From assembly GCA_021397835.1 (NCBI GenBank), contig JAJFZO010000256.1, positions 4,076,501 through 4,140,500 of the forward strand: DNA of 64,000 nt, read 5' to 3'. Each line of letters begins with the position of its first letter. Position 1 is the stretch's first letter. Shown here piece by piece: positions 36,801-47,813 of this stretch. Source of the stretch: Moringa oleifera. Lineage: Eukaryota > Streptophyta > Magnoliopsida > Brassicales > Moringaceae. The translations under genes and the position numbers were made by a program. The notes under the pieces were generated by a model. That model saw only the letters and a list, made by a program, of their open reading frames with translations, was not told the DNA's origin and searched no databases.

Positions 36801-39800
36801 TATTCAACAACCAAAATGATATATATGACATTTTCTTGCAATTATATTTTTTTCTATTCAAAATTTTGTCAAAGAAGTATTATGTGTATATACATTAATT
36901 TCAAAAAACAAGAAAAATGCTTTAAAGATATTTCACTCATAATAGGAAAGATAGGTGGCCATTAATTTGTTTCACATAATTAATAAATGTGGGTGGCTAC
37001 AAGTCTTCTTCTTGCTTTTGCTAAGTGGGTGACTTAAAATTATTGTATGAGAAAAGTAAGAATTTGTAAGTAATGGAAAGAAACTTCTTAGGTTAGCTTT
37101 TCCTGTTAGCAGGTTGCAACTTTAAGCTTAAAGTTTAGCTCACTATCCATCCTTTTCTTGAATAAATATGTTCACATGTTTCATGGCAACAATTTCATAT
37201 TTTCTCTCCGATTCCAAATAATCGTTCATTAATGGATCGAGCTTGAATAAAAATGAAATTTATAATTAGTGCTGAGAAAATTGATTTATTAATGAAATGT
37301 AAATAAAAACAAAAATTAAATTGTTTCGTCTTAATAATTAATTTATAAAAATAAAATAATCTTTTATTGATATGATTTACATTGATATTTTAAAAAGATA
37401 CTGATACGTGATAATTTAATTAAATAAATAATTATTTTTTATTTTAAATATTAATATAATTTAAATTAATAAGATATTTAATTTCAATTGAGATTAAAAT
37501 CTTATGTCGATATTGTTGGTAATTTTTTCCTAAGCTTAATTGTGTCAATCATTAACCCTTATTATTGAAAAAATGATTTAAAAATTATGGTTTGATCATA
37601 AGCCTTGAATTGTATAACTAATGAAGTTTTGAATGAAGATTTGAAATGTGATGGTACTCGTTTTTCTTGATAATATGGAAAATCGATTACCCGCTTATCC
37701 TATTTTCTTTGATTAACAATTATTTTTTTAAGTTTAAGTTAATGTAAAGTAAACTTGTTTGTTAAATGGTTATCTTCGTACATAATTTCTAAAACAATAA
37801 AAAAATATGCAACAAATTAATTGCATATTATTATTGACATAATATTTTATTTTTTTGTAGTGATAATAATTTTTTAATTGTTAAGTTTATTTTCATTAAA
37901 AATAAAATAAATGTTTTGTTGACCTTATTTTTATTAATTTTTAAAAAATAAAAGATGATTGTTTTTAATTTATAATTATCCTAATGAAAAATCTTAATAC
38001 TTATTTTACCAAATTATTTAGTGTATTATTTATTTAAAAATTAATAAAAATTAAATCAACAAAAAATTCTTATTTTTACTAAAATATATACATTTGAAAC
38101 TTAACTAAATAATTGGTTTGTTTACTCTTAATATTCTTTTTAAAGCATCTTAAAACAAAATTTGAAGATAATTGTTTACATAATTTATGGGTATATATAT
38201 ACATATTTAAATTTATTTTAAAATTAAAAAAGAATTTGAATTCAGATAGGAGTTATGCTGATGACATACATGAAAGATTTGTTAGTTGGGAGTTGAGTTG
38301 TTCAGTAAAATTTGTTGAAGTTGATATCATGCCCAATAACTCAAAAGAGAGGCACCATATATTTTCTAGGTAGGATATAATTGCAAAAAGTTGTTCATAT
38401 TAATTGTGATTACTAACTTTTATTTTTCTCTCCTAAATAACACAAACCATGAAGAAGATTTTGTTTGCTCTTAAGACATGAGAGATGTGTGAAAGTGTAA
38501 TTTACTTTTTTTTAATAATATTGTGTGACATAATGCTTTGATACCAATCTTTTTTTTAATCCATGCATAATATTTTTGAATATTATATTAATTTTTATTA
38601 TGTATTTATAAAGATATATTTTCATTATAGTTTTTGTAGCCTAAATCGTCAAAGACTTGTAAAAAAATTAATGGATAATTTCGATGTTCAAGTCATTATA
38701 TACTTTAATTTAGAGAATAATATGTATTGAGTAAGAATATATATTTTTTATTTATAATTTTATATTTTTATAAAAGGTGTCATGTATGTTAGTAAGCGCT
38801 TATCTAAGGATTTTTTTTTTCATGAAGTTTTGATCAGAGAGATATGATTTATAATTGAGTTGTACTTGAAGTATTAGTATGACTTTATGAACTGGATTAA
38901 AATCAAACTCGTGGATTAGATTGATGTTAAACTTTTACCTAAATCCAATCCGGATGGTAAGACATCTATATTACATAAATATTTTTTAATTAGTAGATTC
39001 ATACTTATTATATTTAATTTTAATTTTATTTATATTCTAAGTAGCATAAAGTTAATATTTTTATTAATTATTTTAAATATATTTATTATATATTATTTAA
39101 TTTTTTAAAAAATTAAAATTAATATGAATAGATAACAAGCTGACTATTGAAGCAAGTGACTGCACCCATACCATAGCTTTAAGAGACCTTTAACATGTTC
39201 TATCATATGTTATACATATATCTTGGTCCATGTGTGTCTTGACAACTACAAGACCTCAAAATTTTGAGTTTCTTAGGTGATGAAAGGTTCACTAGATTTT
39301 GATGAATTATATCGTGGACATGAACCACAATGTTCTTATCTTAGTTGTATTTGATTTTGATTTTGATTATTTTGCTTGAAAGATTGCAATAAATATCTCT
39401 GTGGAGCCATTATCTTAGTCCAGAACTAATTGTCCTTACCAACATGAAAGAAAAATTTTATAAAATTCTCAACTAAATAAAATTTAATATTTTCATTAAT
39501 TTAAATATACAAAATTAAAATATAATATATTTTTATTAATTTAAATATGTATGAGATTAAAATGTAATATTTTTTAGTGTGTTGTGTGATTCACTTTACA
39601 ACCATGATAGTTATTCTTTATCGCCATACTAAATGGCCAATTAAGTTAACATGATATCAAATAACTGTTTTAAGTAACATGTGAGAAACTTTTTTAATTT
39701 TTATTTTATTTTCCTTTTATTGTAATCTCTCCCATTCTTTAAAAGAAAAAAAAAATCTATTCTATCATTCTCAAGGAGATCCTCAAATAGTTCAAACAAA

Positions 39801-40469
39801 CTTTCACTCAATAGAAAAAAGTGAAAATACATTAAAGTTGAAAACTTAACTTGCTCTTTTTCTTTTTTTTTTTTTTTAATAATTGAGTTATCCAAATAGG
39901 AAAATTTGAGAAAATTCTTTTAGGCCTTAAATTTAAGGATCAAGAACAACTTAATAACTTGAAGGGGTTTCAACCTTGGACCTGTCATACAAATGGACAC
40001 TTACTTACAAGTGGACTAAACAATATTCAAGTGAAAGAATCATTAAAAAACTGAAAAGATCTTAATCATTAAGTCTAAAACATATATACTGATATCAATT
40101 TGCAGTGAATTTTGATAAATAATTAAAAATATTTATGTAATTATAATATTAATGATAAAAATAAATAATAATAAATAATTCTTTTAAAAAACTTAATCAA
40201 CATAAGATTTCAATTTTATAATATATACGTCATATTTTAAATAAATTCATATGAAACAGCTTGTAATATGATAATCTGAGTATTGCACGGCCAACAATTA
40301 TCTTATTACGAAAAACCTCGATTGTTCACATTACATAACCAAAATGAGAGCTTGATTGTACTTAAGGACAATGAACTCAATCAAAGCCATGTATGACCTT
40401 TGGGAAGGGGACTAAGCGGGTGATAGTCTGAGTATGTATGAGAAGATGATGAACTTAATGACAACACAA

Positions 40470-40650
40470 AGAAGGGATGAACTTGGTGAAAACCATAGGT
40501 GTTAACTTAGAAAGAAAAATTATTAACCAACAAAGCTTTGGAGTGCGTGGGAAAGAGATGAATGTGGTGAAAACCATAAGTGTGACTGCTGCTTGGTGAA
40601 GGGATAAATCTAGTAAAAGCCATGATATTAACATCTGAAAGGAAAAAAAA
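40470..40650. repeat. Diverged GGTGAAAACCATA repeats
   Basis: Three related blocks follow one another: GATGAACTTGGTGAAAACCA (about 40,477), GATGAATGTGGTGAAAACCA (about 40,558) and GATAAATCTAGTAAAAGCCA (about 40,604). They are spaced unevenly and diverged. I cannot assign them to a known element. Confidence 0.5.
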
Positions 40651-42340
40651 AAAAAAAAACTTAACAGAGCCCAAGTGTCCTAGATATTATGCCTTGTATG
40701 AAGGGGATAACTCTGAATGTTCCAATATTGTACCTTATAAAACAGGAAAGAGTTGAAGTAGTGTAATTAGAACTTAGTTGGCCTTCACCTACTTACTCAT
40801 TTCTTATGTAGCCATTGTTATGTTCTCTTGCATGGGTTGCCTCTTTCATAAACTTCAGATCGCATATGTCTCATTTACTGGCACACGATACTGCTCAGAG
40901 GTGAGAGTTGTTGAACAAATAAGTTCTCTTCCTATTTGCCACCTCTTAAATTTGGATTTGGGTCCTTTTTGTTAAGTTCGAAATCTTTTGGACTTGGCCC
41001 ATCTGTGAAGTCCTGTGATATAGTGGGAAACGAAGACTGATTGTTCATAGTCACCTTAATCGTCCAACTTTAAGATGATTAAGATCACCTATTTGAATTT
41101 TATTTTTAAACTTGAAAAATAAAATTTAAGAAAAAAACAAAAAAGTGTTGTTTTTTAAAATTTAATTTTTAAATGTTTTTATTGTATTTTTAATATTTTT
41201 AATACTGTTTAAATTAGTAAAAAAATTAATTTGATTTTTATTCATAAAATTTATTGAAAATTTTCAAAAACGTGTGAGAGACATCAAACTTCAATGCTTC
41301 ATATGATCTTTTAACTTAAATTGAAAAAACAAGTACATAAATATTAACTTTTTGAGGTGTTTTTTTTACATGCATTTATATATATTAAAATACTAATAAA
41401 CATTAAAATATAATTAATTATTAATACATACAATGATGAACCTATGAATATCGAATAGCAATTTAAAAAAATCATTTATTTAAATAAATTTAAGACAAAC
41501 CCATATTCAAACAATGAACATATTCAGATAATAAAAAAGGACTTGAAAAATAAATATATAAGATAAAATGTGATATTGGAACTGATAAAATAGATGTTAG
41601 AAAATGTCATTATAGATGAAAATCAAAAGAGGAGCGACATTAGCGAACAGCAGAAATGATAAGCTATGATTTGAGCAAGACCCAGTTAAATGTAATTTGA
41701 GAGCAAAGCTTCACTTTACATGTCACAAGACAAAGAGCTCTCAACCTAAAGTAATGTCTACCCAATTGTCCCACACTAACTTTATATATAAAGAAAGAAA
41801 TAATCATAAGGGAATCCACCCACTTCATTAATTAAAAGAAATCATTCACAAAACTAAAAAAATATGATTTGACGTGTTCTGAAAATAGGAACATTTGAGG
41901 AGCCATTTAAGGTTTTATTCATGTATGTAAAGATGCTTATGTGAGATTACCCATTTAAAATCTAAAAGTTGGTGGGTATTCTTAGATTGCAATCCAAACA
42001 AAAACCCAAATCAAATTTTGTACAATATGAATAAAATTTTGCTTTTTCCATTGTTTATTCTTAATTTGTCTTGTATTATTAAGACTGACCCTAATTTTCT
42101 TTTCTTTTCTTTTCTTCTGGTGGGGAGTGTGGAATCATACTTTCCCTTATATCACTCTCGAGGGGTCATCAATCAAATTATGGAGATTGCTCGGTTCTGT
42201 CTTTGATTTTTCTCCAATACATTACAGCAGTGCTTTCCTATAAGGTCCCCTCCTCAAAGCACAAGACACTTCCTTAGTTTAACCTGTCATCTTCTCTTCT
42301 TTTAACGCACTAAGCCTTTCACTAAGTTTGCAGTTTCTCA

Positions 42341-43662
42341 ATGGCTTCCATTGCTGCCAAGCCAGCGACAGCAAGGCAGCTGAGGGAGCATCTCCAGGAG
42401 CAACAGGAGCCTTTCACATTAAGCATTTTGCTTTCGGAAAGAGAGTACATGATGAGAAGCTTGAGCTGCAATGGGAGGAGTAGCTGCTGCCCTATGACTT
42501 TGCTTACGAGCCTGAAGAGATCAACCCATTATCACATCCACAAGAAGAAGATTGCAGACGCTACGAGGAACTTCAAGTTAATTCTATACAAGCTCATTTC
42601 TGCTGAGGTTTCATATTGCAGTAATTCCAGGAAAGATGAAGATGAATTTACTCCTGAAAAGACTGAACAGACCCAGCATGTTTTGAAAGCAAATGCAGTA
42701 GATGGTTTGATTTCATACAATCCCTTATTTGAATGCAGGTGTGAAGAAGACTGTCTTCCCTTCAGACATAAACATGTCCTGTCTCTTGCAGGAACTTGTT
42801 TTGCCTTTGACCTGGGGAATTCAGAAGAACAAGAGGTAATCCCGAAGACCAACGTAAGTTTCAAACTTGGTTACGTTTCATCTGTGAAGCTTTACCTCTG
42901 GTTCCATCTTCAGCTCAATCACTTGCAAATATAACAGGCTGATTCGGATACAAATCCTCGATGGGGAGACAAGAAGCAACTGAATCCAGCACCAGTAATA
43001 CAAGCAGTAGCAGCCAATAAAGGTTCAACTCTTATCTAAAGAATCAATTCCAACTTCTAATAAAACGAATTAAATCGATTTCAGACATCACTTGATTTCT
43101 AATGATAGATGTGCAACTACCTGCTCTTTCCAATGAAACAGTATGGAGACATAACAACAAAGGCTCATCGACTTCAAACGCTCTTTTAGGCACTAACTTC
43201 AACTTGGTGGTTTCAAGTTCCACATGGCAATCGATGTTAAGATCAGTGATAGGGAAACAGAATCAAATGATTTCCCCAGAACCTAAGGTGATATCCAGGA
43301 CGGGTTCTTTTATGCACCAGAAAACCAAGTGGATCTTGCAGCGAAAAAGGAAACTTCTGTTTGATTGCATGAAGAAGGCCAGAGAAACCCATAGGCGAAA
43401 AAGGAATATACAAAACAATTTTGGGAATTTCATGGATCTAGAAGAGCTAGGAAACATCACTGACCGACTCATTTCATGGAGAAAATACCCAACAAAAGTT
43501 ATGATCAGAGTCCATCAAATGAGTCTCGATTTCTCGGATTTCTCAAGCATATTAAAAGAATGGAACTATCCCCAGCATTTACGCAGGAAGATAGGGAGAG
43601 AGATGGCTGATGCAATCATGGATGAGATTATTAAAGAACTAGTGGAATTGTTCTTGCAGTAA
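42341..43662 (+). CDS. DUF4378 / TRM-like protein
   Basis: Three exons (42341-42853, 42938-43022, 43109-43662) give about 383 residues with GT-AG introns. The protein starts MASIAAKPATARQLREHLQE and continues with EPFTLSILLSEREYM, a conserved N-terminus in this plant family. A variable Ser/charged middle follows. The C-terminal 110 residues have the DUF4378 pattern: LQRKRKLLFDCMKKARETHR, LEELGNITDRLISWRK, a short linker, then IGREMADAIMDEIIKELVEL. DUF4378 is found in TON1-recruiting-motif (TRM) proteins, several of which act on cortical microtubule arrays, and in related uncharacterised proteins. I cannot show that this one binds TON1. Exon 3 must begin at the AG before GTGCAACTACC because stops lie just upstream, and an ATG at 43,102 is intronic. 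The two introns are short. Confidence 0.85.
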
Positions 43663-44499
43663 GCAGACATCACATTGGCTGATAGGGAAACCTGAAGAAG
43701 TGTCTCCAAGCAAGCCGGTGACAAACTAGATGAATGTATAAACAAGTCAACTAAACTCCAAAAAGTCACCAAACTTTTTCTTCTTCTAAACATTGTTACA
43801 GAAATGGGAAGCTCTTCGTTTATGCCTATTTTATTTAAAATTAGGACCTCAAGAAATGATAATCAATGATGAGGAAAAAGAAAGGGAATAATTTGTGAGG
43901 CACTTGTAGTTTCAACATAAATTCTGGTAGAACACTTGTGCCCTTGATGGTGAATTTGGAATAAGAAAAAATAGAACAATGTAGTAATACAAGTAGGAAC
44001 AGCAAACAGCATTTACACTGCTAGGGAATATTGAAATTACTGCTGTTCATGAATGAGCACGCATAAATAATGATGATCAATAAAATTAAAAGATAGTTAT
44101 GATTCAGAGGTGCTTTTGCATCCAGTGCACAAGAATGTAACTGTGCCCTAAGTATACTCTAGTGTGAAAAGCTATTCTCAATCAGAAAAAACATTTGCAC
44201 ATGGAAAAGGAGAAAAGAAATTGGTGGTAAGGGAAATCATAAACGGTTGCAGTCCCCACAAGGTAGTGCATGAGGAACATTTTTTTTTCACCAATGCAAC
44301 AGAGCAAGGACTCATCTTACTTTAAGATCACAGAGAGATGATGTGGCAGGGGTGCAAAAACGTTTTTCCTTTTTCTTTAATCAAAAACAGTATAATATTA
44401 TTATATATTAATTACAAAAGGAACCGAAAGGGCTATCTAGAGGTTAGGATATGTATTTTAGTGCAAAAAGTCCTTCTCATTTATATACCCCGTTGCCAC
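43663..44499. other. Intergenic region after the DUF4378 gene
   Basis: The probable 3' UTR of the DUF4378 gene is followed by non-coding DNA up to the start of recognisable LINE sequence. No gene is seen. Confidence 0.55.
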
Positions 44500-45109
44500 A
44501 GTTTTGAAGGTGAACCTATCTATCTCTAACTATTACAAAGAGATGTTTCCCCCCGCTTGGAAAGCCTCTATTCCTCACCCCCCTAGACCAGTAGAAAAAT
44601 GAGAAGAGGAATCAATGCCTTTATCTTCGTTCTATGTCTAGGAAAATGGAGGCCTGCCCCAAGCTCTAATCTCATCAGCTATGAGTGTGAAACCGCCCAA
44701 TCCTGCCCCAACAAAGTCAATACACTATCCCAAATATTAGATTATTTCCACCAAACTAAAATGTGATTGACCTTCTTCTCATGTTTTTTGTACCTATTAA
44801 CTTAGATATTTCCCCCTTCTTGTAGGTTGTCAACAGGTAGGGGCTCGTCCGAAGCTATCTCTCAGGCAAAGAAAGCCACATTTGGAGATGCACCAACTTT
44901 CCAAATCAGTTTCCACGGCAAGCACTGCACATCCTTGCTCTGCTGAGCATCCACAATCCTTTTGAAGAAGACTTCAAAGAAAACTCCCTCCCTGGTCTCC
45001 CCTCCAGAAAACCATGTTCTCCTTACTCAAGTCTGGTTTATAAGCATAAATTTGCTCATGATACCGACCAAACAGCCCCACCTGCAAATCCAGGCCATCC
45101 CTCCTAACC

Positions 45110-45232
45110 CTTTTTTTTTTAAGCAGAAACAAAAGAGTAAGTATTATTTACTAAGCACAAAGGGGGTGCATCGCATTACATATTTACTAAGCACCCGAAT
45201 CCTAGTAGTTCAAAACTCCAATCCAGGGGTGC
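45110..45232 (-). mobile_element. Short retroinsertion (SINE-like) inside the LINE
   Basis: ATCCCTCCTAACC occurs on both sides, at 45097-45109 and 45233-45245, a perfect 13-base target-site duplication. The 123-base insert carries about ten T at its left end, that is, a poly(A) tail on the minus strand. It contains no coding sequence and has a repeated CTAAGCAC word. These features fit a SINE or another short RNA copied by LINE machinery. A convincing pol III promoter could not be confirmed. Confidence 0.75.
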
Positions 45233-46199
45233 ATCCCTCCTAACCTAACCATCCACGATGCTCCACTCCCTTGGACCGAGATGTTATCATTAACTCATGC
45301 TTGCTTGTGGCAAGCTAGGTGATAAACAGCCAAAATGGCTTCCTTAAGAGGTCTATCCCCACACCGACTCAAGCCAAAATCTAATAGAGCCACCCTTACC
45401 AAGTTTAAACCCTATGGTGCAGCCTCCTCCCAACCACCTATCCTAATGGCCCCCCAGACTTTGGTACCATAGATAGCCCTTCCCAACACCGTTGCCCAAC
45501 CACCTTTCCTCATTCCACGTTTAGCCTCCACAACTCTCCTTCCAAAAGCTTTCTTTTTCTAACATAAACCTCCACAGCGGTTTCCCTAGGAGGGTCTTAT
45601 TGAAAGAAAACAGAGACTCAATCCCAACACCTCACTTTTCCATTGGTTGTCTAACAAGCATCCACCTTACAAAATGGCATTTGAACTCATCACCTCATTC
45701 CAACTTATGTGTTATCTCCCTTGATATAGGAAACAAAGATGTAATAAACTGGTAGACTTGAAAGAACGCTTGTTATTAGTGTTTATCCTCTATCCTTTGA
45801 TAGGTAAAGCCCTTTCCAACCAGTAATTTCTTCTCAAACATCTCAACCACCAAATTGCATACCATTGTGTCATTGAATTTTGCTCCCAAGGGTAGTCTAT
45901 AGCTACCACATGCACACATGCACCTATAAACCCTTGTTTCCCACATCCCACACTTTTAATATATAGAGTACAAAGTCTTAAAGCCACATGATCATGAGCT
46001 TTCTCCATATCCAACAAGCATATTACGGCTTTGCTTCATTTCCCAAGTTGATTGTCCACAAAGTTCATTTGCAGTTAAGGCCACATCAAGTATTTATTTC
46101 GCTTTACAAAAGGGTTTGATTCAAGTTTTTCACTTTCTCCGTTGCAACCTTAAGCCTTCCCGCTAAAACTTCGCCAATGAGCTTGTAAACACTCCTCAT

Positions 46200-46487
46200 T
46201 TAGCTAATGGACCAAAAGTTCAATGTTGCAAGCCCCACCTTCTTCAGAATAGTAACTAAAAAGGTTGAATTCAACATGCTAACCAATTTACCACAAGAGT
46301 GAAACTCCCTAAAAGGACCCAAGATCTCACCTTTAATAGTATCACAATGCTCCTTAAGTAAATCCATAGTAATGCCCTTTAGGCCAGGTGCTTTGTCCCT
46401 GTCACACTCTAAAAGAGTCGATGCACCTCCTACCCAAAAAGTGTCTAATCCACTCTTGTAGCACCAATCTATCCCACTAAACTCCAA
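46200..46487 (-). pseudogene. LINE reverse transcriptase fragment
   Basis: A continuous stretch of 95 codons within the LINE relic contains DRDKAPGLKGITMDLLKEHC and LNSTFLVTILKKV. These correspond to the DKAPGPDGF...LN.TFI.LIPK blocks that open plant L1 reverse transcriptases. The catalytic YxDD region is not preserved here. Confidence 0.85.
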
Positions 46488-46914
46488 CCCATCAAGTGTC
46501 GGTCTCCAATTCTAATTCTCCCTCCATAGCTTAATATAGTTACTCATTGATTCTCTGTTTGACTTCCTTGTCCCCTATCCATGCCACCATCAATTCCAAT
46601 CATTCTAATGAAAATACTCTTGTTATGTGCATTGTTATCCAATGAAATAACTTAGTATTTCAGTCCACGTCCTTTAACCAAAGAGTCCTCGCTAATTCTC
46701 ATTCTCCTAGTCTCAATTCCTTAGAGCTTCCTTAGAGCTCCCACATTGCACCTCCCTGTTATCCACTTCCATCAAATCCATCAACAAACTTGCTTCTTCA
46801 TTCCCGTGTCCCTGAGTTACTCTTTACTCCATCTCTTTAGCATGTTTTTCAAACCCTTTAACTTGGATGCCACCAGATGTGTGCTCATCCTAATTTCCTC
46901 CCACCAACTTTTTA

Positions 46915-47202
46915 CTAATTGATTGAACCCTTCCACCTTGAGTCACATTTCCTGAACTTAAATGGAATCCAGTCCCAATAAATACCATCCATCTCTATTA
47001 CAATGGGGTTATTATCCAACGTTGGTTGTGATAGAAGTCTTTGACTCACATTCAAGATCTTCTCCCATCGGCTCGATATAAGAAAACAATCAAACCTCGA
47101 GAAAGATAGATTTTCTCGAAGATTAGGCCAAGTGTAACCTCCCCCGTCAAGAGGTAGATCCAATAGTTCAAGCTCTGTAACCATGCCAATGAACTCCGTC
47201 AT
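46915..47202 (-). pseudogene. LINE endonuclease fragment
   Basis: This 95-codon frame has ELLDLPLDGGGYTWPNLREN, SRFDCFLISSRWE and IPFKFRKCDSRW. They match the C-terminal part of the apurinic-type endonuclease of plant L1 elements (L.DLPL.GR.FTW, SRLDRFLVS..WE, PFRFE.MW). The N-terminal catalytic half is missing. Confidence 0.85.
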
Positions 47203-47330
47203 GCTTGAGCTCCTGCACTAATTCTCTTTCTCTCGTGGGCATGTAGCACCATATTAAAGTCTCTCTCAACCACCCATGAGAGGGAACACAAATATCAGTA
47301 TTATTTCAAGTCCCAATATGTTAGAAAAGT

Positions 47331-47813
47331 AAGGGATATCTAACTAGAGTGGGGAAAGGAAAATGATCACCTTAAACGAAAGTGAAATAGAAACCAAACT
47401 GTCACTGGATAAATAGATTTGATTGCCAAAGACAGAATAAAAGACAGATTTGGCATTTACATCTAATTTTATTGGTCTTGCCACAGTCTAGAGATGAATA
47501 TTTTCATCCTGAGAAGTGCATAGCAACTATCAGAACAAACTTTACAGTTTTGTTTGTTCCAAAATGGGATGCTTTGACAAGTTAGTTTCAATTAGTTAAC
47601 AACCGTAAGAATTGTACTCATTTTACAATACTACTATGAAAATTTTTAAATAATAAGAGCTGATCGAAACATAAACTAATGAAATTCAAATCACAAATAT
47701 GCTAGTCATAATCATGGTTGATTGGAAAAAGAAATATTTCCCCAATATTGAGATTCATCAACCATGATAAAAACGAAAAAATAAAATAAAATAAAACTTG
47801 TAGGATGAGAAAA
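47331..47813. other. 3' flank of PRP40
   Basis: This is non-coding DNA between the truncated LINE and the PRP40 stop codon. Its upper part is the probable PRP40 3' UTR. Confidence 0.6.

Larger units (their letters stand above)
33825..42340. other. Gene-poor AT-rich region
   Basis: This 8.5-kb stretch begins with the PSK promoter and ends with the promoter of the DUF4378 gene. Between them the DNA is strongly AT-rich with long poly-A/T runs and no frame carrying a recognisable domain. From about 40,380 to 41,060 the composition is more even and there are diverged internal repeats, possibly an old retroelement or pseudogene. A TATAAGG near 42,238 could serve the next gene. Confidence 0.55.
44500..47330 (-). 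mobile_element. Decayed L1-type LINE (ORF2 relic)
   Basis: The minus strand carries a broken non-LTR retrotransposon. From high to low coordinates one reads the end of an endonuclease domain (DFNMVLHAHER near 47,260; DLPLDGGGYTWPN and LSFSRFDCFLISSRWEK around 47,100), reverse transcriptase (DKAPGLKGITMDLLKEH and LNSTFLVTILKK near 46,300-46,400; DMEKAHDHV near 46,010), a KLGKGGSIRFWLES stretch near 45,390, and a zf-RVT-like end (PWKLIWKVGASPNVAFFAWE) near 44,900. Stops and frameshifts are many, so it is inactive. The 5' end is truncated. The 3' boundary near 44,500 is approximate. It lies between the DUF4378 and PRP40 genes. Confidence 0.88.
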
